IMG/VR virus record: IMGVR_UViG_3300030419_008098
Span: 32,745 to 96,744 of that record
From: a virus
Strand: one strand, 5' to 3'
DNA: 64,000 nt
This document shows, in pieces, positions 8,196 through 17,280 of the stretch (the stretch's first letter is position 1; the number at the start of each line of letters is the position of its first letter). The notes beneath the pieces were generated by a model. The model had not been told where the DNA came from and did no database searches. It saw only the letters and a program-made list of their open reading frames with translations. A program made the translations under genes and the position numbers.

Positions 8196-8603
8196 TTATA
8201 AATATACCCCTTGAGACTCAAAAAGAGTTTTGGTAAGGTCATCCTCGGGGTAAATTTCCACTAACTTAATGGCATTTAATTTGCAGAAATCCAGTTTTTG
8301 TTGATCGCGCCTTAATTGTTTTACAAATTCGCCTCGCCGTTGATGAAAAAACGGTACATACTTAGTGTGTTGCCTGCCTTGAACTTCTACGGCAATTTTT
8401 TTAGTGGCATTATAAAAGTCTAAAGTCATGCGCGTTCCCACAATAGGAAATTCCTCGAAAACCACATAATTCTCCCAATATTTTTTAAGAAATTGTTTGG
8501 CGGCAAACTGGCATTTACTGCGACTTTGTTGCGGCCAGTTTATTAAATAGTTTTTAGGTTTAGGGAGGCGCTTCAGGGAACCCGTTAAGGTTTTGAACTT
8601 CAT
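8196..8603 (-). CDS. Small PD-(D/E)XK endonuclease (DUF559/Vsr-like)
   Basis: 135 residues. The core reads LDFYNATKKIAVEVQGRQH, matching the D...ExxG..H arrangement of DUF559/Vsr-type nucleases (catalytic Asp on one strand, Glu-Val-Gln on the next, followed by GRQH). A helix with RRDQQKLDFC and a final strand IKLVEIYPED complete the fold. Enzymes of this type nick or cut DNA in repair or recombination. It overlaps UvsX by four bases (ATGA), which supports a recombination role such as branched DNA processing. The exact activity is unknown. Confidence 0.75.
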   Translation of the reverse strand: MKFKTLTGSLKRLPKPKNYLINWPQQSRSKCQFAAKQFLKKYWENYVVFEEFPIVGTRMTLDFYNATKKIAVEVQGRQHTKYVPFFHQRRGEFVKQLRRDQQKLDFCKLNAIKLVEIYPEDDLTKTLFESQGVYL

Positions 8604-9715
8604 GTGTTATCTTTAGAAAAGGTAGAGAGCATATCTTGAAAATATTTAATTAAAAATTTTCGCAACTCTTCGTTTTCCTCTAAAAGGGTATTTAGCTTGG
8701 GTTCCCCTTGTATTTTATCCGGAATTTCTATCCCTTCTTCTTTTAAAAGGTTGGTGAGTTCTATGTCGAGGGTTATCCACGCCCCTTTGCGGTGAATAAA
8801 CTCCCACCCGTACAACATATCGATTACTTCTCGTTCCACCCAAATAGAATTACCGCCTTTTCTCCCATAACAAATAGGATATTCTAATACATAGTTAGTT
8901 TTTTCATTAGGAGATTTCTTGACCGTCACCTTAACGTTATGTCCTAAAATTTTATTTTTTATTTTATCTATGGGTTGGGTTTGGTTTTCAAGAATTAAGT
9001 CTTTTTTAAACCTTGGTTCAAATTCCAGTATATAATTAGCAAAATGAAGGAGGGCATTCCCTCCGGTGGCGGTTGTTTGTCGAATTGGAGCTTTGCTATA
9101 CGGATCTAATTTAATATCAGCCCGCACTTGCGAAATAAAAATAGCCATGTGGCCTCTTTTCGCTAAAGCAATACTCATTTTTTGCATAAATTTAGCACCT
9201 AAAAGAGCGCCCCCGGCCACCTTGTGGGCATCACTAAAGCTTTTATTTAAATCCTCTTTCATTATAAGGCCATCCAGAGAATCTAAAACAAAACAATATT
9301 TTATTTTTTCTTTATTATTCATTATGAGAGCTTGGATTAATTCCACCACGGTCTCATAAATATTACTTTCAAATACAAAACAACTCCCGTCTTCCCAGTC
9401 TTCCTCGCTGAAGGCAAATTTCACACCACTGCGATCCCTCATTTCTTTAGGTAGCCGCCCTTCTGCTTTAATGTAGATACCTCTAGAGTCCGGCATCCCG
9501 AGAAAGTTTTTCATAACTTCCAGGGCTTCAGATGTTTTTCCCCCTTCGTTCATCCCAGTAAAGCGGTGGAGGCCTGGACCAAATCCTCCGTTTAACTCAA
9601 AATCAAATTTTAAACTACCGCTAGAAACTCTGTAGGTAACTTCTTCTTCGAAATTATAGTGATGGTCTTTATTTTCTTTTAAGAAAGACTCTAAAGTTTC
9701 GTTGGCTGTACCCAT
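8600..9715 (-). CDS. uvsX: UvsX/RecA-like recombinase
   Basis: 371 residues. Walker A is GMNEGGKTSEAL (about 53-64) and the Walker B strand is YCFVLDSLDGL (about 140-150). The segment IFISQVRADIKLDPYS followed by TTATGGNALLHFAN corresponds to the L1/L2 DNA-binding region and polymerisation core of RecA-family proteins. It forms filaments on single-stranded DNA and drives strand exchange, which in T4-like phages starts recombination-dependent replication. The C-terminus ends in a charged coil. It overlaps the endonuclease downstream (ATGA) and is contiguous with the 110-residue gene upstream. Confidence 0.9.
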   Translation of the reverse strand: MGTANETLESFLKENKDHHYNFEEEVTYRVSSGSLKFDFELNGGFGPGLHRFTGMNEGGKTSEALEVMKNFLGMPDSRGIYIKAEGRLPKEMRDRSGVKFAFSEEDWEDGSCFVFESNIYETVVELIQALIMNNKEKIKYCFVLDSLDGLIMKEDLNKSFSDAHKVAGGALLGAKFMQKMSIALAKRGHMAIFISQVRADIKLDPYSKAPIRQTTATGGNALLHFANYILEFEPRFKKDLILENQTQPIDKIKNKILGHNVKVTVKKSPNEKTNYVLEYPICYGRKGGNSIWVEREVIDMLYGWEFIHRKGAWITLDIELTNLLKEEGIEIPDKIQGEPKLNTLLEENEELRKFLIKYFQDMLSTFSKDNT

Positions 9716-10047
9716 TATTCGTTTAAAAATGCTCTAATGCTTTTAGGTATGGAAAGACGACGATCTTCGCCAATCTTTTCTCCTAAATTATATGATACTG
9801 GAGAGGGAATCTCAAAAGTAAATTCATTATATTTTCGCTTTACCTGATATTTACCAATAGCCGTCAATAAATAAGCCAAACTCGGAACCCTCTCTCCAAA
9901 ATTAACCTTGCTCCAAAAATCCAGATCAGGGTAGTCAGCTAACAATCGCTTTAATAGGGTCATTTCCCTTGCCCAAAAAGGTCTTTTGTTTTTAAGAGGA
10001 ACCTCTACTAATCTTTCTATAATCCTTTTCTTGTCCGTTTGTTTCAT
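9715..10047 (-). CDS. Hypothetical protein upstream of uvsX
   Basis: 110 residues, basic, with no recognised domain. Its stop touches the start of uvsX, so it is part of the recombination operon and may be a DNA-binding accessory protein (the N-terminal 40 residues are rich in Lys and Arg). An AT-rich TATATAAA stretch directly precedes the ATG. Confidence 0.65.
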   Translation of the reverse strand: MKQTDKKRIIERLVEVPLKNKRPFWAREMTLLKRLLADYPDLDFWSKVNFGERVPSLAYLLTAIGKYQVKRKYNEFTFEIPSPVSYNLGEKIGEDRRLSIPKSIRAFLNE

Positions 10048-10100
10048 TTTATATAGTCCACTATAGCCGCTGAGCTATTTTAATTTTTTTTCTTTTATTA

Positions 10101-10469
<369 letters not shown>

Positions 10470-10503
10470 AAAATTTACAAAGAACAAGTATACTACTATA
10501 CAG

Positions 10504-10818
10504 TTATTTTAAACTTTTGTCAAGCTTTTGATCTATTTTTTTCTTGATATAACGAAAAAACTTAGGCGGATAAGGAGAGAGAGCACGATATAAAAAAGGT
10601 ACAATGCAAATTGTTACAATAATCACCACAATGGTTACAAAAGGGAAGATGTGAGTAACTTCCTCGGGTGCAAATGTAGGGGCAACGGAGCCATCTTCCG
10701 TTTTGCCTTCTCCTTGACGAGACAGAGCGCTCTTTCTGAAAGGATTTTTACTTGGACCAGGCCCCGGGGTGTAGCACCCTCCAAGCAGAAAAAATAAATA
10801 TATAATTAAATTTTTCAT
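10504..10818 (-). CDS. Lipoprotein with a second membrane segment (unimolecular spanin-like)
   Basis: 104 residues from the ATG at 10818, which overlaps the upstream stop (ATGA); a longer in-frame start exists but is less likely. The N-terminal signal has lipobox LGGC (Cys15). There follows a Pro/Gly/Ser-rich linker, a strong membrane segment at about 58-77 (FPFVTIVVIIVTICIVPFLY) and a basic tail. A lipidated N-terminus plus a C-terminal membrane helix is the layout of unimolecular spanins, which join inner and outer membranes at lysis, but the linker of about 40 residues is short for that. Alternatively it is a partner of the membrane protein encoded upstream. Confidence 0.7.
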   Translation of the reverse strand: MKNLIIYLFFLLGGCYTPGPGPSKNPFRKSALSRQGEGKTEDGSVAPTFAPEEVTHIFPFVTIVVIIVTICIVPFLYRALSPYPPKFFRYIKKKIDQKLDKSLK

Positions 10819-12074
10819 TTGCCTGTTACCATCCAACCATTACTGTCTGCATCCTTATTGTCACGGGGAGAAGTAGATCTTTCTATTTTTTTTTCTACCA
10901 CCCCGGCAGGCGGCGGGAGGTTGGGGGATTCAGGAGTCGTTTTCTCTGCCTCTTTAGGGTTGGGAGGTTTGTGTTCAGCTTTAATGTGATCCGATAATTT
11001 ATCGTAAGGGCGCCCAAAAGCCTTAGTAAGGGACATATGGGCAGCGATTACCAAAAGTATGGCTAGGGGATCAAAGACAAGCATTAAGACCAATATAATG
11101 GCTCTAACAGCCTTGTCGGCAGCTAATTCAGACCCGCCCATATCCTGAATGGCCTCCGCTACATATTTCAAAGGCCCAATTTCCGCTTCTAGGGCACGAA
11201 TTTTTTCACCATAACTAAGTTTTTCTTTTTCAAATTCGGTTACTCGGTCCATCGCATCACGAATTAAACCATTAGTTTTTTCCACTTCAGCTTGTAGGTC
11301 TTTGACATTGGTACCCCCTTGAGTCCGGAAAGCTTTAATATTGTCACGGAGAGTCGCAATTTCTAAGTTAACGGCTTCCCTGAATTTTTCAATATTATCA
11401 TTATAGGTTTTAATGCTGGCAGACAGTTCGAGGCGCTCTGGCCCTTGTTGGGCTTTTAGTTCTTCGATTTTTTTCTTTTTATTAGAAAATAAACCACCAC
11501 TGGAAGCCTGTAAGGTGGTAAGGGCATCATCTAATTCTTTTCTGCGAGATGTTAATTTATTAATTCTTTCTTGTTCTATTGCAACATCTTTGTCGAGGCT
11601 ACTTAATAATTGGGCGATGCGCTTCTCCTCGCGTTCTATTTCTATGTTAGATTGATTACCTGTATTATTTAAACGATCCTGCGAGGCAGAAACATAATTT
11701 TCGTATTGAGTTATTAAACCCTTCTCTTTAGAGATTTTAGTTTCCAGGGTTTGTATTAAGGTTATTTCATGGGTGGTTTGAGCTTGGTGTTCAATATGTG
11801 ATTTACTTAAAAAACCAAAAATTCCCAAACTCGTAATCCCCATTAAAACTAAAACAGCAAAACATAAATAACCCTTAACTACCCAGGGCGCAATCTTCCA
11901 ATTACGGTGCAACCATACCGCTGCAATAACTTTCCCCAGTTCCAACACTATCCCCATTATCACCACAGAGACTTGCGATCCTGGGAAAATAGTCGCTAAA
12001 CCTAAAATACTAAAATAAGCCCCCACGCAAGAAATGCTGAGGGCGGATAACAGGGTTGTGATTGCAAAAATCAC
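10815..12074 (-). CDS. Polytopic membrane protein with a long coiled coil
   Basis: 419 residues. The N-terminal third has about three membrane helices (roughly 2-27, 34-52 and 65-88). Then comes a long heptad-rich coiled coil (about 95-310) broken by a Lys-rich segment. Another hydrophobic stretch (about 322-347, ending VIAAHMSLTKAFGRPY) is followed by a Pro-rich, probably disordered tail. I recognise the general layout from large marine phages but know no function. The coiled coil could reach about 20-30 nm if continuous. It is coupled by ATGA to the lipoprotein gene. Possible roles include lysis, superinfection exclusion or a receptor/envelope tether. Confidence 0.75.
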   Translation of the reverse strand: MIFAITTLLSALSISCVGAYFSILGLATIFPGSQVSVVIMGIVLELGKVIAAVWLHRNWKIAPWVVKGYLCFAVLVLMGITSLGIFGFLSKSHIEHQAQTTHEITLIQTLETKISKEKGLITQYENYVSASQDRLNNTGNQSNIEIEREEKRIAQLLSSLDKDVAIEQERINKLTSRRKELDDALTTLQASSGGLFSNKKKKIEELKAQQGPERLELSASIKTYNDNIEKFREAVNLEIATLRDNIKAFRTQGGTNVKDLQAEVEKTNGLIRDAMDRVTEFEKEKLSYGEKIRALEAEIGPLKYVAEAIQDMGGSELAADKAVRAIILVLMLVFDPLAILLVIAAHMSLTKAFGRPYDKLSDHIKAEHKPPNPKEAEKTTPESPNLPPPAGVVEKKIERSTSPRDNKDADSNGWMVTGK

Positions 12075-12079
12075 GAAAT

Positions 12080-12310
12080 TTAACTCAAAGGAAAACTATC
12101 GGGGTTTTCTATTTTTTTACGATCCGAATCGCTTAAAGGGCGCGGACTGGTACGTGCCCCCGGCATTCCAGAATGCCCCCCCATTACAATACCTACATTA
12201 GCAGGACACTGAGCCCCAACGGACTTCAGAAGAGCTGCTTTAGCTAATAAGGAACCGCCCTTAGTAACTCCGCTCCGGAATAAGTCGCAAAATCGACGTA
12301 ATTGAGTCAT
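12080..12310 (-). CDS. Hypothetical protein
   Basis: 76 residues. The N-terminus is basic (RRFCDLFR) and the middle Gly/Pro-rich. No domain is recognised. It lies in tight series with virion-like and membrane-protein genes on the same strand, with only 5 bases to the next start. Its function is not known. Confidence 0.6.
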   Translation of the reverse strand: MTQLRRFCDLFRSGVTKGGSLLAKAALLKSVGAQCPANVGIVMGGHSGMPGARTSPRPLSDSDRKKIENPDSFPLS

Positions 12311-12324
12311 TCAGGCGCCCAACC

Positions 12325-12963
12325 TTAATAATCATGGCGCTCTGAGACATTAAAGGCGCCAATAACATTAGTCGTATCGGTCACACTCGGGTCAGGAGAC
12401 ATGATACGGACCCGCCCCTGCTGAAAATTCCAAGTATCATAGATCGCAACACCAGTTTCCCATGCGTCGGCGGAATACCCTGTGTGAACCCCTGACTCAA
12501 TAACCGCCCAGTTTGTTCCATCATTAGAAACTTCAATAACAAAAGCTCCGCTGATACACTCCCCCCCGGCGGCTTGAATCCAACCAGCATCTGGTATAAC
12601 CGACGAAGCTGTTAATTGATAGGAGTGTTTGGACAGCGCACCTAATTCGTCAGTCGCTAAACTAAGGACGGTGGAAGTTTTTGTGGCATTAACCGCAGTG
12701 GTATCTTGTGATTGAGGGACGCGCCCAAGCCTGCCAGTAACGTTAATGTCACCACTGACGGGAACATCGTGGGTATTCAGCCCCCCCACTGCAACCGAAT
12801 CACTCGGCCACTCTAGGTCCACTGCTACAGAAAGATTTTCAACATTAACATCAATTCCGGTTTGAGGCTCCCATTGAGCCGTAGTGGGATTGTAGTTATA
12901 CGCCAAAGACATGGTGGGGCCATGCCCCAAATTGGAAATATCCGTTATATTATTAACTCCCAT
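12325..12963 (-). CDS. Probable virion structural protein (beta-sandwich)
   Basis: 212 residues, Ser/Thr/Asn/Val-rich with little Lys, as is usual for virion decoration or fibre proteins. The C-terminal half (about 95-205) contains FVIEVSNDGTNWAVIESGVH and a closing GRVRIMSP strand, the pattern of galactose-binding-like or F5/8 C-type jelly rolls that bind sugars or other virion proteins. A copy of the promoter-like motif (AGTGTATAAG) lies 7 bases before the start, so it may head a late transcript. The sugar-binding role is inferred from the fold pattern only. Confidence 0.65.
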   Translation of the reverse strand: MGVNNITDISNLGHGPTMSLAYNYNPTTAQWEPQTGIDVNVENLSVAVDLEWPSDSVAVGGLNTHDVPVSGDINVTGRLGRVPQSQDTTAVNATKTSTVLSLATDELGALSKHSYQLTASSVIPDAGWIQAAGGECISGAFVIEVSNDGTNWAVIESGVHTGYSADAWETGVAIYDTWNFQQGRVRIMSPDPSVTDTTNVIGAFNVSERHDY

Positions 12964-12970
12964 AATAAAT

Positions 12971-12980
12971 CTTATACACT
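12971..12980 (-). promoter_or_regulatory. Promoter-like motif AGTGTATAAG
   Basis: A nine-of-ten match to the recurring motif, 7 bases upstream of the 212-residue virion protein gene. No -35 box is seen. Confidence 0.45.
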
Positions 12981-13185
12981 AAATTAAACCCAAAGCATCC
13001 CCTTTTCTTATTGAATCCCATTTTACTGCGGCATTGCTGGTTTTTTTTCGTTTTTTATATTGACTCAAACACACGGCAACCCGCTGCTTTGAATCCGAAA
13101 ACTCTTGCTTCATGATGTCATCGCTCATACAGCGTTGAACAAAGGAGTTTTTTTCTTCGCCAGAATTTTTAGTAGGGAGAGGCAT
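12979..13185 (-). CDS. Small conserved phage protein (Cys-containing)
   Basis: 68 residues. The pattern FVQRCMSDDIMKQEFSD then QRVAVCLSQYKK (F..RCM....M..EF....QR.AVC.SQ) is common in small proteins found next to capsid and prohead protease genes of many phages. Its role is not established to my knowledge. A weaker promoter-like motif (AGTGTAATAC) precedes it. Confidence 0.7.
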   Translation of the reverse strand: MPLPTKNSGEEKNSFVQRCMSDDIMKQEFSDSKQRVAVCLSQYKKRKKTSNAAVKWDSIRKGDALGLI

Positions 13186-13191
13186 TTTACA

Positions 13192-13201
13192 GTATTACAC
13201 T
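13192..13201 (-). promoter_or_regulatory. Degenerate promoter-like motif AGTGTAATAC
   Basis: A relative of the AGTGTATAAT motif missing one base (GTGTAATA), 6 bases upstream of the 68-residue gene. Confidence 0.3.
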
Positions 13202-13227
13202 TAAAACCGCGAAGATTTACCTGTTAT

Positions 13228-14241
13228 TTAAAAATCATCCTCTAAAGCGCCGCTTTGCTGGTATTCCCTTACACGCCTTTCAAAGAAATTTCCCATAGCC
13301 TGCACATCCACCACTTCACCTAACCATGGAAAGGGGTTTTTGTCGCTAGGAAAAGAGTAATCTAACCCAATACCTTCCAACCGACGATTCCCGATGTAGT
13401 GCATGTAATCCACGAACATCTCGGCATTTAAACCTAAAATTCCCGTCGGTAACACGTCGTGGGCATAAGCTATTTCAAGCTCCACGGCTTTACGAATGTG
13501 TTCAATGAATTCACCTTGGATAGTTTTAGTCCAGATGGAAGGGTTTTGCTCGATAATAGTATTAATTAAATAAGTCCCGAAGGCAATATGACTGCTTTCA
13601 TCTCGTAAAGTGTATTTAATCTGGTCCGATACCCCTTGCAGTTTGTTTTGTCTACCAAGAGCTAAGAGCATAGCGAAACCACTAAAGAAAAAAGTTCCCT
13701 CACAGACTATATAATAAGTGAGAAGATTTCTTAGGATTTCTTGTTTCCCTGCTTTCGTGTTGGGGTTAAAATCTTGACGACTGATATCCGTCGTGATTTC
13801 CATAAGGAAGTCGTCTTTGGCTTTAATGCTGGGAATAGTTTCGTAAGCATTAAACACTTCTTCAATATCCAATTCCAGGCTATCGCAAATATAAACCACG
13901 GTAAGGTTATGCAAACTTTCTTCAAAAGCTTGACGCAAAATGTACTGGCGACATTCAGCATCCGTAATAAATCTAAAAGCAGAAAGAAGAAGGTTATTGC
14001 CCACCAAAGACTCGCTTCCCGCAAAAAATCCCAAACATCTCTTGACGAGGAGTTTTTCATCATGTGTGATTTCATTATTCTTCCATTGTTTAATGTCATC
14101 TTGCATGGAGATTTCTGTGGGCATCCAATTGTTGGCGCAACTTTTAATAAATAAATCCCACGCAAATTTATGTTTATGCGGTAAGATTCGATTTACCCCC
14201 GCAAGATCAGGGGTGAGTAATTCTCCAGTTTTATCATCCAT
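13228..14241 (-). CDS. nrdB: Ribonucleotide reductase small subunit, R2c-like (Val at radical site)
   Basis: 337 residues, ferritin-like fold. The six metal ligands of class I R2 proteins can be placed: E77, E108, H111, E181, E215 and H218. The residue four after the first ligand His, where classical R2 has the radical Tyr, is Val115 (HNLTVVYICDSL). The first ligand is Glu rather than Asp. Both features match the Chlamydia-type R2c group, which stores its oxidising equivalent on a Mn/Fe centre instead of a Tyr radical (established for Chlamydia; inferred here). It works with NrdA, encoded two genes upstream, to make deoxynucleotides for phage replication. It ends in an acidic tail. Confidence 0.93.
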   Translation of the reverse strand: MDDKTGELLTPDLAGVNRILPHKHKFAWDLFIKSCANNWMPTEISMQDDIKQWKNNEITHDEKLLVKRCLGFFAGSESLVGNNLLLSAFRFITDAECRQYILRQAFEESLHNLTVVYICDSLELDIEEVFNAYETIPSIKAKDDFLMEITTDISRQDFNPNTKAGKQEILRNLLTYYIVCEGTFFFSGFAMLLALGRQNKLQGVSDQIKYTLRDESSHIAFGTYLINTIIEQNPSIWTKTIQGEFIEHIRKAVELEIAYAHDVLPTGILGLNAEMFVDYMHYIGNRRLEGIGLDYSFPSDKNPFPWLGEVVDVQAMGNFFERRVREYQQSGALEDDF

Positions 14242-14286
14242 AACAAGAGCCTATATAATAACAAAAACAGGCAGACTTGTCAAGAG

Positions 14287-14721
14287 TTATCTTTTTTTTC
14301 CAGGGACAGCGTAAAAACCCACAACCATAAAGCATAAATCCATAAAAGAGCTTAACAATAGCCCCCCCGTTAAAGTTACCACCTTCCAGTCTTCACCCCC
14401 AAATACCCAACTAAAAAAGCCCCATTTGGCGGAGTCCCCTTTAGGTACAATAATATCATAAGTAATAGAGGGGTTATGGGCATAATAAACCATTAAATAA
14501 CACATAGTAAAAGTAATCGACATAAATAAAATACGTCGGGTTACTTTTACAAACGGATCATGCGCCTGCTTAAGCTGGTTCTCCAGCATAGCTTCAACAA
14601 TTTTTTGATCCCGTGCAGCCAACATCATTTGATCTTGGCGTTTTTGCTCTAGCCATGAGTTGATCATGTTGCAGGCAAGTTTAATGCCCGCTCCAATAAT
14701 AGTATTTAGTATAGGTCCCAC
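14287..14721 (-). CDS. Holin-like membrane protein (3-TM type)
   Basis: 144 residues from a GTG start. An amphipathic N-terminal helix and a charged coil (about 20-60) are followed by membrane segments at about 64-82 (ILFMSITFTMCYLMVYY) and 113-138, ending in a short basic tail. The layout resembles the family of three-helix holins known from gene-transfer agents and marine phages. A holin would form lesions in the inner membrane at lysis. No endolysin is adjacent; the neighbours are the two ribonucleotide reductase genes, so the assignment is tentative. Confidence 0.6.
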   Translation of the reverse strand: MGPILNTIIGAGIKLACNMINSWLEQKRQDQMMLAARDQKIVEAMLENQLKQAHDPFVKVTRRILFMSITFTMCYLMVYYAHNPSITYDIIVPKGDSAKWGFFSWVFGGEDWKVVTLTGGLLLSSFMDLCFMVVGFYAVPGKKR

Positions 14722-14726
14722 ATGGG

Positions 14727-14736
14727 ATTATACACT
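14727..14736 (-). promoter_or_regulatory. Promoter-like motif AGTGTATAAT
   Basis: An exact copy of the recurring motif, 5 bases upstream of the GTG start of the holin-like gene and inside the short gap after nrdA. No -35 box is seen. Confidence 0.5.
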
Positions 14737-14738
14737 TT

Positions 14739-17183
14739 TTATTGGCAAGATTCGCAAACTTCTCCGTTAGAAAGCGCTTCTAAACTGCAAGCCTCCGATT
14801 CTGTTTGGGGTGTTTCGATGGTAGATTTTTCTACTTTAGTTGCCGCTCTGTTGCGTAAATAATAAGTAGTTTTTAAGCCGGCTTCCCACGCTTTCATGTA
14901 TAAATCATTGAGATGCTTTAAGGAAGTAGATTTGTTATATAAATTAAAACTGATAGATTGATCTATCCATTTTTGCCTGACAGCATTGATTTCAATTAAT
15001 TTAAACATATCTCGATCAAAAGCGGTTTTATACTTTTCCTTAAGATGGAGAGGGATATCACCGTTAAGAGAGTAAACGTCACCATCCACACTCTTAATTA
15101 AGCGGGCTAATTCCGGAGACCAAAGATTGTGTTTTTTTGCATCGCGAACAAAATGTTCGTTGGTTATATAAAAATTCCCACTCTTACACTCATAAACAAA
15201 AAGAACAGAAAAATTTGGTTCAATACTCTGTTCCACCCCATTGATGTATCCAATGGTGGCCGTTGGCGCAATAGCCATCACATTAGAATTACGCATTCCA
15301 TGTTCTTTGATAGAGTCTCTTACCTCCTGCCAATTAAAAGTAGTTTTATGAGTTTTTTTCTGCCCCCTATAAGACATTAAATTATTCCAACTATCAAGAG
15401 GAAGAATGTTTTGATCCCACAACGACCCAATAAATGATTCGTAAGACCCTCTTTCGGCGGCGAGTTGACTACTTGCTAGAATCGCGTGTCTGCTATAAAA
15501 TTCAAAAAGTTTATCGTTAAACTTAAGAGACTCCGGCGAGTCAATTTGAATATCTAAACGATGTAAAACATCATGAACCCCCATTAAACCCAAACCAATA
15601 GGTCTATGTCGTAGATTAGAGTTAGATGCTTCAGGGGTAGGATAAAAGTTGAGGTCTATTACATTGTCCAACATGCGAATAGCTAAATGAATAGTCTCCT
15701 CAAGTTTAGTCCAGTCCATATCTTGATGGGAAAGCTGACCCTCCTTGCTGTAGGATTCTCTTAAATGATTAAACACATTAACTGAACCCAGATTACACAC
15801 TGCTGTTTCGCCTGTCTCTACTTTTTCCCCTTGTTTATATTGAGAGGCTTTGGTATGTAAAGTTATCTCTGTACAAAGATTAGAGCTATGAACCACGCCC
15901 TCATGTTGGTTGGTGTAGCGAATATTGCATGGGTCTTTGAAAGTATTCCACGGATGCGAGGTCTCAAACAATACTTTTAACATTTTTTTCCATAACTCTT
16001 TCGCTGGAAGCTTATGAAAACTTTTAATTTCCCCACTCTCCGCTTTCTTACAATAAAATTTATATTTTTTATCAAAAGCCTCCCCATACAAATCATGCAG
16101 TTCAGAACATTCTCTCGGATCAAATAGATACCAGTCCTTTTCTTGCTGCACCCGCCTCATAAAGATATCAGGTATCCACGAAGCAGTATTCATGTCGTGA
16201 CAACGAAGTCTGTCATCCCCAGTGTTTTTACGTAGACTCAGAAAAGCTTCATAATCAAGATGCCACGGCTCTAAATATGCACAGCCCGCACCGGGACGCT
16301 TACCCCCTTGATTTACCGCAACTAAAAGATCATTATAAATCTTAAGCCACGGAACCAACCCGCTGGAAATTCCATTAGTTCCTTTAATGTAAGAGCCAGT
16401 AGACCTAAAAGGCGTAACATCCAATCCAAGACCCCCCGCATATTTCGACTTGCGAGCCTCTTGCCATGCTCCATCAAAAATTCCATCTATACTATCGTCA
16501 AAAGTATTTAAATAACAAGAGCTAAGTTGAGAATGACTCGTGCCACTATTAAAAAGAGTGGGGGTGGAGGTTGTATATCTAAATTGGCTCAAAAGATCAT
16601 AAAATTTAATAGCCCATTCTTCTTTATCCTTTTCGTTAATTGCCAACCCCATGGCCACACGCATCCAAAAGCATTGAGGAGCCTCCATAATTTTATTATC
16701 TTGACGAATAAAATAACGATCATAAAGAATTTGGATGCCTAAATATTTAAAGCGCTGATCTCTACTTAACTCTAGAGAATCACTTAATTTCTTAAGATCA
16801 AAATCCAATAATCTTTTATCTAACCTTCCTTCCTTTACAAGACCTTTAATGTTTTGAATAAAAGACTTGCGGTACTGTAAGTTAAAAGTGTCAGAATCCA
16901 CACCTTCTTTAAAAACTTCTTTGTAAAGACAGTTAAGAAGGAGGCCGGCGGCAGCATAAGAATACTGTGGCTCCTTCTCTATTTTTTCTCGGGCCGATAA
17001 AATAAGAGCTTGGTCAATCTCCGCTGTAGTAATCTTGTCATAGAGTTGAAGTTGGGCATCTAGAACTATCTCGCTAGCTGAAACTTCTTTTATGTTTTCA
17101 CAGACTCTCTGAGCGCTAGCATTAATCTTATCGACTTCAAAATCTTCCAAACGGCCATTGCGTTTTTTAACTTTTATATCCAT
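14739..17183 (-). CDS. nrdA: Ribonucleotide reductase large subunit (class I NrdA)
   Basis: 814 residues. The N-terminal ATP-cone (KKRNGRLEDFEVDKI onward, about 1-90) is an allosteric on/off domain. The catalytic barrel holds TPTLFNSGT then LSSCYL (C223, the first redox Cys), NLCTEI (thiyl-radical Cys region), AVCNLGSVN (second redox Cys) and the APTATIGYING loop. The C-terminus ends in GEVCESCQ, a CxxC pair that re-reduces the active site. It reduces ribonucleoside diphosphates using the radical supplied by NrdB. A good sigma-70-like promoter and a 130-base leader precede it. It is full length with no sign of an intron or intein. Confidence 0.96.
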   Translation of the reverse strand: MDIKVKKRNGRLEDFEVDKINASAQRVCENIKEVSASEIVLDAQLQLYDKITTAEIDQALILSAREKIEKEPQYSYAAAGLLLNCLYKEVFKEGVDSDTFNLQYRKSFIQNIKGLVKEGRLDKRLLDFDLKKLSDSLELSRDQRFKYLGIQILYDRYFIRQDNKIMEAPQCFWMRVAMGLAINEKDKEEWAIKFYDLLSQFRYTTSTPTLFNSGTSHSQLSSCYLNTFDDSIDGIFDGAWQEARKSKYAGGLGLDVTPFRSTGSYIKGTNGISSGLVPWLKIYNDLLVAVNQGGKRPGAGCAYLEPWHLDYEAFLSLRKNTGDDRLRCHDMNTASWIPDIFMRRVQQEKDWYLFDPRECSELHDLYGEAFDKKYKFYCKKAESGEIKSFHKLPAKELWKKMLKVLFETSHPWNTFKDPCNIRYTNQHEGVVHSSNLCTEITLHTKASQYKQGEKVETGETAVCNLGSVNVFNHLRESYSKEGQLSHQDMDWTKLEETIHLAIRMLDNVIDLNFYPTPEASNSNLRHRPIGLGLMGVHDVLHRLDIQIDSPESLKFNDKLFEFYSRHAILASSQLAAERGSYESFIGSLWDQNILPLDSWNNLMSYRGQKKTHKTTFNWQEVRDSIKEHGMRNSNVMAIAPTATIGYINGVEQSIEPNFSVLFVYECKSGNFYITNEHFVRDAKKHNLWSPELARLIKSVDGDVYSLNGDIPLHLKEKYKTAFDRDMFKLIEINAVRQKWIDQSISFNLYNKSTSLKHLNDLYMKAWEAGLKTTYYLRNRAATKVEKSTIETPQTESEACSLEALSNGEVCESCQ

Positions 17184-17280
17184 GATACGGGTATTACTAC
17201 ACAGGAAAATAGTCCCCTGTTTTTTCTTCAGTTATATTGTGAGTTTTTCTTGTTTAACCCCAAAAAAAGTGTACGGGTCT

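Noticed and set aside
10047-10085. D-arm-like sequence (TAGCTCAGCGG on the minus strand) suggesting a tRNA after the tmRNA
   Set aside because: No matching acceptor stem, anticodon arm or T-arm can be found around it, and it runs into the upstream region of the 110-residue gene.
13731-14165. Long ORFs in other frames and on the other strand within nrdB
   Set aside because: They lie wholly inside a well-conserved gene and encode no recognisable motif.
17201-17229. Plus-strand hairpin followed by six T upstream of nrdA, as a terminator
   Set aside because: No plus-strand gene precedes it and the stem is only about five pairs long; it lies in the leader of a minus-strand gene.
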